This document shows positions 46,992 through 55,287 of a stretch of DNA of 64,000 bases, one piece after another. The position numbers were made by a program, and so were the translations under genes. Below the pieces are notes generated by a model, which did not search any database, was not told the DNA's origin, and saw nothing but the letters and a program-made list of their open reading frames with translations. The DNA is taken from the NCBI GenBank assembly GCA_900544985.1, contig UQXK01000004.1:1-64000 (forward strand), written 5' to 3'. Each line of letters opens with the position of its first letter. Positions within the stretch are counted from its first letter, which is position 1. This DNA is from an uncultured Eubacteriales bacterium (GTDB lineage Bacteria; Bacillota; Clostridia; Oscillospirales; CAG-272).

Positions 46992-48518
46992 TTATTTATT
47001 TGTTACCGTAAATGTACCTTTTTCCCATGTTATTTCCGCTGTAACAGGGAAGTCCGCCTTTATTGTGACATTCGGTTTTTCGCCGTTTTCGCGTTTATCG
47101 CACAAAAGGTCTACGTTGCCGCTTCCGAGAGGATATTGCATTATGCCGTGTTTATCTGTAAGTTTTACATTCCAGAAGATCTTGTTTTCTTTGGCGATAC
47201 TCTTTATTCCGAATACGTATTCGAACATAACGCATATCGGAACAAGACCGGTCCAGCCGACAAAATTGTCTTTTGCTATATTTCCTTGTTCGCCCTCTTT
47301 TTCGGGCATATAATTTTCCCAAAGCGTGCCTGTTGCATTGAAAGCTTTTACTACGTTTCCTAAGTGGTTTACCGCGATCTCGTGCGCCATGCCGTAATAT
47401 CCGCGGGAATCAAGCCCTTTGAGCACCATATAGTTTGTCGGCGCCCAAACAGAGCCGCGCCAATACCAGCCGCGCGGATCGTAAAGCTTATCATCGGCGG
47501 AAAGAGTGGGAACTCTGTGCGCTCTTTTGAACTCATTCTCATTGTCAAGGTGGGCGATAAAACGGCCGAGTCTGTCTTCCGGCACTGCGTCCGCAAGAAG
47601 CGCCCAGAACGCTCCTATTGTCTTTACGTGGCTGAGCTCTCCCGTTTTCCAGAGGTCATAGTAATATGAGTCGTTTTCGTCCCAGAGCTTTTCATTTACT
47701 GTTTTCAGGAGCTTGCCGAGCTCGCTTTCTATATCGGGTATCTCTTCTGTTCTGCCGAGCTCTTCTGCCATGTTTTTAAGTATACGCAGGGCGAGTATTT
47801 CCTGGAAGCAGGCGTCTGCCCAAACCATATGTCCGTGTGAGAAATATATCTTGTTTATGTCCTTGCAATCTTCCGGCATAAGTCTGCGCTGGTTGTCCAT
47901 ACCGCAGCCCCAGCCGCAGGAAAAATATGTGCCGTCGCGCCATGTACGATTTTCTTTCATCCATTCGTGATATGCAAGAAGAGGATCGAAAACTTCCGAA
48001 AGGCGTTTTTTATCTCCCGTTGTTTTATAGTATTCCCATTCGCTCCATTCGAGTATTTCGGGACCTGTGGAGGCTACGGAAAAACGCGAGTACGGTTCGC
48101 CGTATACTTTTTCGTAAAGCGTTCTGCATATAAATCCGTCGCGGTGCTGTCTTGCGTAAAAGTTATCGAGCGTTTTCTGGAAATCAAACGCACGGCAACC
48201 GTAACGTCCGAACATTACTATAAAAGAGGAATCCCACATATAAAGGGCGCCGTCGAAAGCCGTGTCTATAAAATTCGAAACAAAACCGCTGTAAGGATTT
48301 GCGGTACGCAGGTTTTTGAAAGCTATCTCCCATGCTTTGTTGTAGCATTTTATCGCGTCGTCATGATTTTCCCATATCGGGGACGGAAGCTTGGATTTTG
48401 CTTCCTCATATGTAGGTACGGGAGATTTTTCCGCGTTTCTGCCGATAAATGTGTTTTTTGCGACTCTCGGATTTTCTATATAGGGAGATTCCTGATTGGG
48501 ATAAAATACTGACGGCAT
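46992..48518 (-). CDS. GH63/MGH1-like (alpha/alpha)6 glycoside hydrolase
   Basis: A 508-residue cytoplasmic protein. DTAFDGALYMWDSSFIVMFGRYG, the repeated helical hairpins, DPRGWYWRGSVWAPTNYMVLKGL and GTLWENYMPEKEG match the mannosylglycerate-hydrolase/GH63 catalytic barrel, in which Asp and Glu act as acid and base. ATG 48518 is set by GAGGTG (48525-48530). An in-frame ATG at 48527 overlaps that site. Divergent from the GH31 gene; the pair probably degrades alpha-linked gluco- or manno-oligosaccharides taken up by the cell (inferred). Confidence 0.85.
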   Translation of the reverse strand: MPSVFYPNQESPYIENPRVAKNTFIGRNAEKSPVPTYEEAKSKLPSPIWENHDDAIKCYNKAWEIAFKNLRTANPYSGFVSNFIDTAFDGALYMWDSSFIVMFGRYGCRAFDFQKTLDNFYARQHRDGFICRTLYEKVYGEPYSRFSVASTGPEILEWSEWEYYKTTGDKKRLSEVFDPLLAYHEWMKENRTWRDGTYFSCGWGCGMDNQRRLMPEDCKDINKIYFSHGHMVWADACFQEILALRILKNMAEELGRTEEIPDIESELGKLLKTVNEKLWDENDSYYYDLWKTGELSHVKTIGAFWALLADAVPEDRLGRFIAHLDNENEFKRAHRVPTLSADDKLYDPRGWYWRGSVWAPTNYMVLKGLDSRGYYGMAHEIAVNHLGNVVKAFNATGTLWENYMPEKEGEQGNIAKDNFVGWTGLVPICVMFEYVFGIKSIAKENKIFWNVKLTDKHGIMQYPLGSGNVDLLCDKRENGEKPNVTIKADFPVTAEITWEKGTFTVTNK

Positions 48519-48561
48519 AAAGGACACCTCATTTTTATTTAAAAAATATTTTTACTATGTA

Positions 48562-48590
48562 ATGTTACCATGCAGAATATTAAAAGTCAA
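48562..48590 (-). promoter_or_regulatory. Promoter of the GH63-like gene
   Basis: On the minus strand TTGACT (48585-48590) and TAACAT (48562-48567) are 17 nt apart with TGG before the -10. Confidence 0.72.
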
Positions 48591-48633
48591 CGAAAACCAC
48601 ATTATATTTTCAGATGAAAATCTTCTTATTGTA

Positions 48634-48662
48634 TTGACAAAGCGTATCTGTTATATTAGAAT
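48634..48662 (+). promoter_or_regulatory. Promoter of the GH31 gene
   Basis: TTGACA (48634-48639) and TAGAAT (48657-48662) are 17 nt apart, 30 nt before the start codon. Confidence 0.82.
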
Positions 48663-48691
48663 GTACAAAAACAAAATGACGAGGGCAGAAT

Positions 48692-50854
48692 ATGATTTTC
48701 GGCAACGCGAGATTTACGGTAATTACAAAAAATCTTATAAGGGCGGAATATTCCGAAAGCGGGAAATTCACCGATGAAGAAACGCTTTTCGCCGTGAACA
48801 GAAAAGAGAATGGCGACTGGTACAAAGCAGAGGCGGAAGAAAACGTTTTAAAGATAAAAACATCGGATATATGTCTTACTTATATCGATGACAAACGCGG
48901 TTTTTCCCCGGAAAATCTGTTCGCCGACATACACGGCGCAAAATGGCGTTTCGGCGATAAAAACAAAGAAAACCTCGGCGGAACTCTCCCGACGCTTGAC
49001 GACGTCGAAAAGGAAGTGGAAACAGATGAAGGACTCCTTTCGAGAGACGGTTGGTTCCTGATAGACGATACGAATGCGTCTGTAATAACCGACGGCTGGA
49101 TAAAGAGAAATCCGAACGGGCTCAATACCGATATATATTTTTTCGGATACGGAAAAGATTTTATTTCCGCGTTTAAGTCGCTCACTTATGTATCGGGAAA
49201 AGCGGCGCTTCCGCGCAAATATATTTTCGGTTCGTGGTATTCCCGCTGGTGGAAATATACCGACAAGGAGCTGCTGGATATCGTAAAAGAGTACGACGAA
49301 CACGATTTTCCTCTTGATATTATGGTAATAGACATGGATTGGCATTACCATGACTGGGTACTCAAAAATACGCCCGAAGACAATATGCACAGGGAAACAT
49401 ACGGTTATTCGCACGCGGGAAATCTCGGATGGACGGGATATTCATGGAACAGAAACCTCATTCCGGAACCTGAAAAGCTTCTGAAAGAATTCCACGATAG
49501 AGGAATATATGTCACTCTGAATGATCATCCCGCGGACGGAGTAAGAGTTCACGAAGAGTTATACCCCGATTTTATGCGTGCGGTAGGCGTTTCTCCTGAA
49601 ACCGGGATAAATCTCGAATTCGATGCGGGAGATAAACGTTATATGACCGCTCTTTTCGACAGCGTGCATTCGCATATAGAGAAACAGGGCGTCGATTTCT
49701 GGTGGCTTGATTGGCAGCAGGACGAGATAAAGCCCTACGTAAAGGGACTTTATAAAATGCGCCATCTGCCGTGGCTCAATTATTGCTACTATAAGCATTC
49801 CGAAAACGGCGGAAAACGCGGTCTGTCTTTCAGCCGCTGGGGCGGATTCGGCGATCACAAGCATCCCGTATGGTTTTCCGGCGATACGAGGTGTACCTGG
49901 GACGTCCTTGCTTTTGAGGTGAAATTCAATCAGACTTCCTCGAACGCGTTCTGCCTTTATTGGGGACATGATACGGGCGGATTTGTAGGAGAGAGAAATG
50001 CGGAAATGTATATACGCTGGACGCAGTTTGCGGCGTTCTCTGCGTGTCTGCGTGTTCATTCTCAGAGGGATAAGGCGCTCGACCGCCGTCCGTGGGCATG
50101 GGGAGAGGCGGCGGAGAACGCAATGAGAAAGATGTATCATCTTCGTTCCGAGCTGATACCGTATATTTACTCTTCCGCATACAAGGCATACGAAGAGAGC
50201 GTTCCTTTGATACGCGCGCTTTATATAGATTTTCCCGAAGAGGAAAAAGCGTATAACAATATGCAGGAATATATGTTCGGCGACGCGTTTTTATGTGCTC
50301 CTATTACTTCTCCTGCCGATGAGAGTGGATATTCTTCGCAGAAGGTTTTTGTCTGCGGAGCGGAATATTATAATTTCTTTACAAATGAAAAATATGAAGA
50401 CGGCTTTGAAGGGGAGATAAAGTGCGATATCACAACATTCCCGCTTCTTGTAAAGGGAGGCGTCCCGATACCCATGCAGGAATACAACAGCAGAATGACA
50501 AATGTGGACTCGTCAAAACTCTCCGTCCTCATATATCCCGGAAAAGAGGGAAGATTTACGCTTTATGAAGACGACGGAGTGAGCGACGACTATAAACGCG
50601 GAGCATTTTTGAAAACCGAAATCATATATAAAAACGACGGAAATGCCGTGAATATAGAGCTTTTGCCGAGCGGGGATGGATATAAGGGTATGGAAGAAAT
50701 GAGAACATACACTTTCAGACTTCCGTGTACCGAAAAGAAACTTATTTCCGTAAACGGTTCGGAATGTGATATTACCTTTGAAGATAATACCAATATAATA
50801 AAAACGACGGCTCCCGCAACGAAAAAACTCTCTCTTTCGTTTTCCGCGGAATAA
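48692..50854 (+). CDS. GH31-family alpha-glucosidase/alpha-xylosidase
   Basis: A 720-residue GH31 enzyme without signal peptide. The N-terminal beta-sandwich (1-170) is followed by the barrel with KYIFGSWYSRWWKYTDKELLDIVKEYDEHDFPLDIMVIDMDWHYHDW. The nucleophile Asp is in FWWLDWQQDE (about residue 340) and the acid/base Asp in WFSGDTRCTWDVL (about residue 400). C-terminal beta domains follow. WLDWQQDE in place of the WxDMNE seen in classical alpha-glucosidases leaves the exact specificity open. Divergently paired with the GH63-like gene. Confidence 0.93.
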   Translation: MIFGNARFTVITKNLIRAEYSESGKFTDEETLFAVNRKENGDWYKAEAEENVLKIKTSDICLTYIDDKRGFSPENLFADIHGAKWRFGDKNKENLGGTLPTLDDVEKEVETDEGLLSRDGWFLIDDTNASVITDGWIKRNPNGLNTDIYFFGYGKDFISAFKSLTYVSGKAALPRKYIFGSWYSRWWKYTDKELLDIVKEYDEHDFPLDIMVIDMDWHYHDWVLKNTPEDNMHRETYGYSHAGNLGWTGYSWNRNLIPEPEKLLKEFHDRGIYVTLNDHPADGVRVHEELYPDFMRAVGVSPETGINLEFDAGDKRYMTALFDSVHSHIEKQGVDFWWLDWQQDEIKPYVKGLYKMRHLPWLNYCYYKHSENGGKRGLSFSRWGGFGDHKHPVWFSGDTRCTWDVLAFEVKFNQTSSNAFCLYWGHDTGGFVGERNAEMYIRWTQFAAFSACLRVHSQRDKALDRRPWAWGEAAENAMRKMYHLRSELIPYIYSSAYKAYEESVPLIRALYIDFPEEEKAYNNMQEYMFGDAFLCAPITSPADESGYSSQKVFVCGAEYYNFFTNEKYEDGFEGEIKCDITTFPLLVKGGVPIPMQEYNSRMTNVDSSKLSVLIYPGKEGRFTLYEDDGVSDDYKRGAFLKTEIIYKNDGNAVNIELLPSGDGYKGMEEMRTYTFRLPCTEKKLISVNGSECDITFEDNTNIIKTTAPATKKLSLSFSAE

Positions 50855-50873
50855 AGATTCATTTCATGGCGTA

Positions 50874-50912
50874 ATAAAGACCGCAAATTTCGATGTTTTG
50901 CGGTCTTTTTGC
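50874..50912 (+). terminator. Terminator of the GH31 gene
   Basis: AAAGACCGCAAA pairs with TTTGCGGTCTTT, followed by T5. Confidence 0.9.
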
Positions 50913-51064
50913 TTTTTAAAATAAAAAATAAAGACTTGATTTACATTTTATATCACAAAAAATAAGATTAGTTATAAAAAAATATGTACAAATTCCTTTG
51001 TTTGTGTTACAATATAAAAAATAATGTCTTTATCTTTTTGAAAAGCAATATTTCGGAGGAATCG

Positions 51065-51628
51065 GTGAAAAGAAAAATTTTAGCTTTTCTTCTTATTATT
51101 TCTTTTTCCGTTGCGATGTTTTCGTCGTGCGGAGGAAACAGAAATGTTTTTGAAAAATTTTTCGGCTCTTTAAAAAAGCTTGATTTTATAAGCACAAAGG
51201 AATATTTGACGGAGGACTCTTGGGATTACACAGAGGCGCTTTCTTCTTATGCGTCCGTTTTGTCGGAGGAACAAAGAGATACGGCTGTCTCTTTATTGGA
51301 GCTTATTTCCTTTTCTTACTCTTCCGATAAAGATAATGACGGCACGATTATTATAGATTTGACTTATGTGGATTTTTCTGCCCTTGTAAAGGATGTAAAC
51401 GGTCTTATAGCAATAGGCGATAAGAGCGCCACGTATTATATAAACGAGATGCTGCAAAGCGGCAGAATATCGGTGCAATACGTAAAGACTGTGTCATCTC
51501 TTACCGTCAATGTTGTTTCGGACGGCAAAGAGGTAAAGATACCATTCGGATATTCAGGTGAAAATGAAGACTTTACAGGCTATATCGGGCTTGATACGTT
51601 TCTGCGCTGGTATTCCGGACAAAGATAA
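51065..51628 (+). CDS. Putative lipoprotein
   Basis: A 187-residue protein: KRK, a hydrophobic stretch and lipobox MFSSC with Cys at about residue 22, followed by GG. The mature domain (FEKFFGSLKKLDFISTKEYLTEDSWDY and so on) looks like a small alpha+beta NTF2-like fold, but I do not recognise the family. The start is GTG 51065 because TCGGAGGAATCG lies just upstream; the frame open to 50984 has no signal. It lies 14 nt before rlmB. Confidence 0.7.
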   Translation: MKRKILAFLLIISFSVAMFSSCGGNRNVFEKFFGSLKKLDFISTKEYLTEDSWDYTEALSSYASVLSEEQRDTAVSLLELISFSYSSDKDNDGTIIIDLTYVDFSALVKDVNGLIAIGDKSATYYINEMLQSGRISVQYVKTVSSLTVNVVSDGKEVKIPFGYSGENEDFTGYIGLDTFLRWYSGQR

Positions 51629-51642
51629 TTTCAGAGGATTTT

Positions 51643-52419
51643 ATGGATTACAAAAAGAAAAAGAATTTTGACGATGATTCCGGCGACGGAAGTATCATTG
51701 TCGGGAGAAATCCCGTGCTCGAACTGCTTAAAAGCGGGAGAGAAATAGAGAAGATATACATTTTAAAAGGCGAGCGCGAGGGCTCTGTAACGAAGATATA
51801 TGCGGAAGCGAGAGCGCGCGGGATAAACGTAGCGGAAACGGATAAATACAAGCTCGATAAGCTTGCGGGCGAGAACGCTCACCAGGGAGTTGCGGCGATT
51901 GCCGCCGTGAAAGAGTATGTTTCTCTGGAACAGATAGTCGCTCTGGCAAATGAAAAAGGGGAAAAGCCCCTTATCGTGGTTTGCGACGGCATAGAGGATC
52001 CGCACAACATCGGCGCTATAATAAGATGCGCCGAGGGAGCGGGTGCGCACGGTCTTGTAATAGGTAAAAGACATGCTCCCGCACTCGGACCTACCGTATT
52101 TAAGGCGAGCGCCGGCGCGGCAGAGCATCTTCCGATAGCGAAAGTTACAAATATAGCTTCCGCCGTTGACAGATTAAAAGAACTCGGCATATGGACGTTT
52201 GCCGCGGAGGCGGACGGGGAAGATTACCACAAAACGGATTTTGATCTTCCTTGTGCCATAATACTCGGAAGTGAGGGCGGCGGAGTTTCGAGACTTGTAA
52301 GAGAAAAGTGCGATTTTACCGTCTCTATACCGATGTACGGAAAAGTAAACTCTTTAAACGTATCAACGGCGGCGTCTGTATTGCTTTTTGACGCGGCTTA
52401 TAAACAAAGAAATAAATAA
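51643..52419 (+). CDS. rlmB: 23S rRNA (guanosine-2'-O)-methyltransferase RlmB
   Basis: A 258-residue SPOUT methyltransferase. The N-terminal substrate-binding domain (IIVGRNPVLELLKSGREIEKIYI, AHQGVAAI) is followed by the trefoil-knot domain with DGIEDPHNIGAIIRCAEGAGAHGLVI, AIILGSEGGGVSRLV and IPMYGKVNSLNVSTAASVLLFDA. It 2'-O-methylates G2251 in the P loop of 23S rRNA in E. coli. A Lys/Asp-rich N-terminal tail of about 17 residues is extra. TrmH-type tRNA activity cannot be excluded. Confidence 0.92.
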   Translation: MDYKKKKNFDDDSGDGSIIVGRNPVLELLKSGREIEKIYILKGEREGSVTKIYAEARARGINVAETDKYKLDKLAGENAHQGVAAIAAVKEYVSLEQIVALANEKGEKPLIVVCDGIEDPHNIGAIIRCAEGAGAHGLVIGKRHAPALGPTVFKASAGAAEHLPIAKVTNIASAVDRLKELGIWTFAAEADGEDYHKTDFDLPCAIILGSEGGGVSRLVREKCDFTVSIPMYGKVNSLNVSTAASVLLFDAAYKQRNK

Positions 52420-52455
52420 TTCTCAAATAAAATCAATCCGGGAGGTACAACGAAA

Positions 52456-55152
52456 ATGGCGAATATTGATGAAACAAAAAATTCCGCCGGAAACGCAGAA
52501 ACACCGTCAGATGAACTTCTTCAAAAACTCAGCGAGCAGAGAAAGAAGGACATTGTAATGGAAGAACTTAAAAAGACAAATCCCGAAATGGATGTCGGTG
52601 ATCTTAAAAAAAGCGCCGAGGATATCGGTAATTCCGTATCTTTCGGCTCTGATGCTCAAATAGATATGAGAACGCTTTCCGACGAAGAATTCAAAGATTT
52701 GTTTGACAATTATCTTACATCTTCCGATATAAATGTCAACATAGATGATTCCGATTACAAGGAAATCCATAAACATATTATCAATCTTCAACAGAAATCG
52801 GGTGCTGCGCTTACTTCCGAAACAGAGCTTGCGGAAGCCTTCGGAAATACAGAGGAAAACGAAATACAGATTACCGAAGAAACGGAAGCGTTTAAAGAGG
52901 AACCTGTTGCGGAGAAACAGAAAAAAGAACCGAAAAAATCTATTTTTGCACGTTTGAAAATGCTTGCTCATCGCGGCAAAAAGAACAAAGATGAAGACTT
53001 TTACGAAGAGAATTATTATACGGAAGAGACCGATACTACGGTAGTGCCGAATGTCGCAGAACAAGTGCCCGAAAATTCGAATGAGAATAATGTAACGGAT
53101 ATTTCCGATATACCGGAAGAGCCTGTATTTGACGAATATTCGACACCTACGGAAGAAATTTTGGAAAATCATATAGATGATACAAGTTTGCTTTCTGCAT
53201 TTGAACCGGCACCAAAAGAGGAGAACGAACCCGAATCCGACACTATGATGACCGATACGGCTATGATGAAAGCGTTCGGTATCGATCAGAAGAGCGGTTC
53301 TGATGAAGAAGACACTTCCGAAGATATTTTCGATAATACCACATATAACACAATAGACGAGACTGTTTACGGAAAAGCTTCCGCCACGGAGATAATAAAT
53401 AACAAATCCGATACGGAAGAAAAAGCGGCGGAAACAAAAGTTTCGAAAGATTATTCGTCATTTGAACAGAATAAATCCATTTTTGATTCTTATAAAAGGA
53501 AATACGCCTCTCTTCGCATAAAGATGATACTTTGCGCACTTTTTGCGATAGTGCTTCTCTTTATAGAGAATATCGGCATATTCGGAGTGGAGTTGCCTTC
53601 ATTTATGCAGTCCTCCGCAGGCTTTGCCGCTATCGAATGGATATTCCTCTTTGCATGCGCGCTTCTCGTATGCGATCACATGATAGATGCCGCAAAACGA
53701 CTTGCAAAATTTGAATTCGACTCTAACTCTCTTACGCTTGTCATGTTTGTAATGTCCGTTATAACGTCGATAGTCGCGTTGTTTGCGGATTCCGAAAACA
53801 TAAAGATGTTCAATTTCCCCTTCGCTGTATGCGTGCTCTTCAATCTTTTGGGCGCGTATATATGTGTACGCAAAGAGATATTTACATTCAAGATACTGTC
53901 TTCTCAAAAGACAAAACACGCCGTTACCGTTATCAAAAACAGCAAAGCTTCTCCCGAAGCGGCGGAATTTGCCGAATATCTTTCCGAGGGTTCGGAACTT
54001 TACAAAATTACGGAAACCGATTTTGTAGACGGATATTTCGCAAGAAGAAACGAAAAACCGAAGGCGAATAAAAAACTTCGCATTCTTATTCCCGTAATAT
54101 TCGGCGTTTCCGTAATATTTGCGATAATTTCCGCTGCTGTTTCGAAAACAGGCGCATATGAAAGCGTGGCAAACGCATATCTGGCATTCCTTATGTGCGC
54201 GCCGATGTCGGTATTCCTCGCAACAGAACTTCCCATGTATTTAAGCTCTGTCAGAGCTTATTCGGGTGCTTCGGCGATAATCGGCAATGTCGCTCCCGAA
54301 ATGCTTGAAAATATGTCTGTGCTGGCTTTTTCGGACAATGATGTTTTCGGAAATGACGGAGTAAAGATCAAGGGCGTAAAAGTAATAGCAAATAACAAAA
54401 TAGAAAATATCCTTTATTATGTTTCAAGCGCATTTTCGCTTGTCGGCGGTCCTCTTGCGGAGCTGTTTAAACAGGCTACTCTCGAAGGCAAGGTTTCCGA
54501 TAATTCGGAAATCCGTGTTCTTTCGGATAACGGTATAGATGCAACGGTCGACGGACGTCATATAGTCGTAGGAACTCCTGCGTATATGGAAGCACAGTGC
54601 TTCAAAACGATATATGAACAGGGAGACGAAAACTTTGAGGGAAGAACATCGAATAGGAGAATTCTTTACCTTGCCTGCGATGAGGAAATAATCGCGAAAT
54701 TCTATGTTGAATACAGAATATCGGCGGATTTCGTTTATCTTGTAAAACGTCTTTCCGCATCCGGTATATGCATTTCTGTAAGAACAAATGATCCCTGTCT
54801 TGACGCAGATGTACTTTGCCGCGGCAAATTCTCTCCCGAAAAATATCCTATAAGAATGATAAAAGGAGAAAAAGCGGACGCACCCGAAAATCATGTGGAA
54901 GCGGTGGAAACGGGCGTCGTTTCAATAGGCTCTGTAAAGAACCTTGTAAAGACTGTGCTTCTGTGCGACAGAATAAACAGTATTTCAAGAACGAATTTTG
55001 TTATAAAAGCGGTGTCCGCATTTATCGGTGCGATCGTTATGGGATTCCTCTTGTTCTCCGGAGCATACACAAATGTATGGTCGCTTTATCCCGCTCTTTA
55101 TCAGGCATTCTGGATGTTGCCGATATATCTGATCTCAAAAATATATATTTAA
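52456..55152 (+). CDS. Degenerate P-type ATPase-like membrane protein with acidic N terminus
   Basis: An 898-residue protein. Residues 1-345 are acidic, low-complexity and probably disordered, with a basic patch near 160-180. Membrane pairs follow at about 350-410, 425-465 and 535-595, and a last pair at 850-895. Near residue 579 CAPMSVFLATELP stands where metal P-type ATPases have CPCALGLATP. The phosphorylation motif DKTGT is replaced by SDNDVFG (about 626-632). TGD and GDGxND are also missing, though domains corresponding to the nucleotide-binding part (VGTPAYMEAQC) remain. Likely a pseudoenzyme; role unknown. GGGAGGTACAACGAAA precedes the ATG. Confidence 0.75.
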   Translation: MANIDETKNSAGNAETPSDELLQKLSEQRKKDIVMEELKKTNPEMDVGDLKKSAEDIGNSVSFGSDAQIDMRTLSDEEFKDLFDNYLTSSDINVNIDDSDYKEIHKHIINLQQKSGAALTSETELAEAFGNTEENEIQITEETEAFKEEPVAEKQKKEPKKSIFARLKMLAHRGKKNKDEDFYEENYYTEETDTTVVPNVAEQVPENSNENNVTDISDIPEEPVFDEYSTPTEEILENHIDDTSLLSAFEPAPKEENEPESDTMMTDTAMMKAFGIDQKSGSDEEDTSEDIFDNTTYNTIDETVYGKASATEIINNKSDTEEKAAETKVSKDYSSFEQNKSIFDSYKRKYASLRIKMILCALFAIVLLFIENIGIFGVELPSFMQSSAGFAAIEWIFLFACALLVCDHMIDAAKRLAKFEFDSNSLTLVMFVMSVITSIVALFADSENIKMFNFPFAVCVLFNLLGAYICVRKEIFTFKILSSQKTKHAVTVIKNSKASPEAAEFAEYLSEGSELYKITETDFVDGYFARRNEKPKANKKLRILIPVIFGVSVIFAIISAAVSKTGAYESVANAYLAFLMCAPMSVFLATELPMYLSSVRAYSGASAIIGNVAPEMLENMSVLAFSDNDVFGNDGVKIKGVKVIANNKIENILYYVSSAFSLVGGPLAELFKQATLEGKVSDNSEIRVLSDNGIDATVDGRHIVVGTPAYMEAQCFKTIYEQGDENFEGRTSNRRILYLACDEEIIAKFYVEYRISADFVYLVKRLSASGICISVRTNDPCLDADVLCRGKFSPEKYPIRMIKGEKADAPENHVEAVETGVVSIGSVKNLVKTVLLCDRINSISRTNFVIKAVSAFIGAIVMGFLLFSGAYTNVWSLYPALYQAFWMLPIYLISKIYI

Positions 55153-55154
55153 AG

Positions 55155-55194
55155 TTAAACTGCCGTATTCATTTCAGAATACGGCAGTTTTTAT
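55155..55194 (+). terminator. Terminator after the P-type ATPase-like gene
   Basis: AAACTGCCGTATTC (55157-55170) pairs with GAATACGGCAGTTT (55177-55190), followed by T-rich sequence. A 14-bp perfect stem. Confidence 0.92.
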
Positions 55195-55287
55195 TTCAAA
55201 TTCTTGATTTTATATTAGGGTAAAGTTCTTGCGGAGCTTCTTTCAAGAAGCGACCGTATCTTTTTAAAATGCACGCTTATGGCTTTT

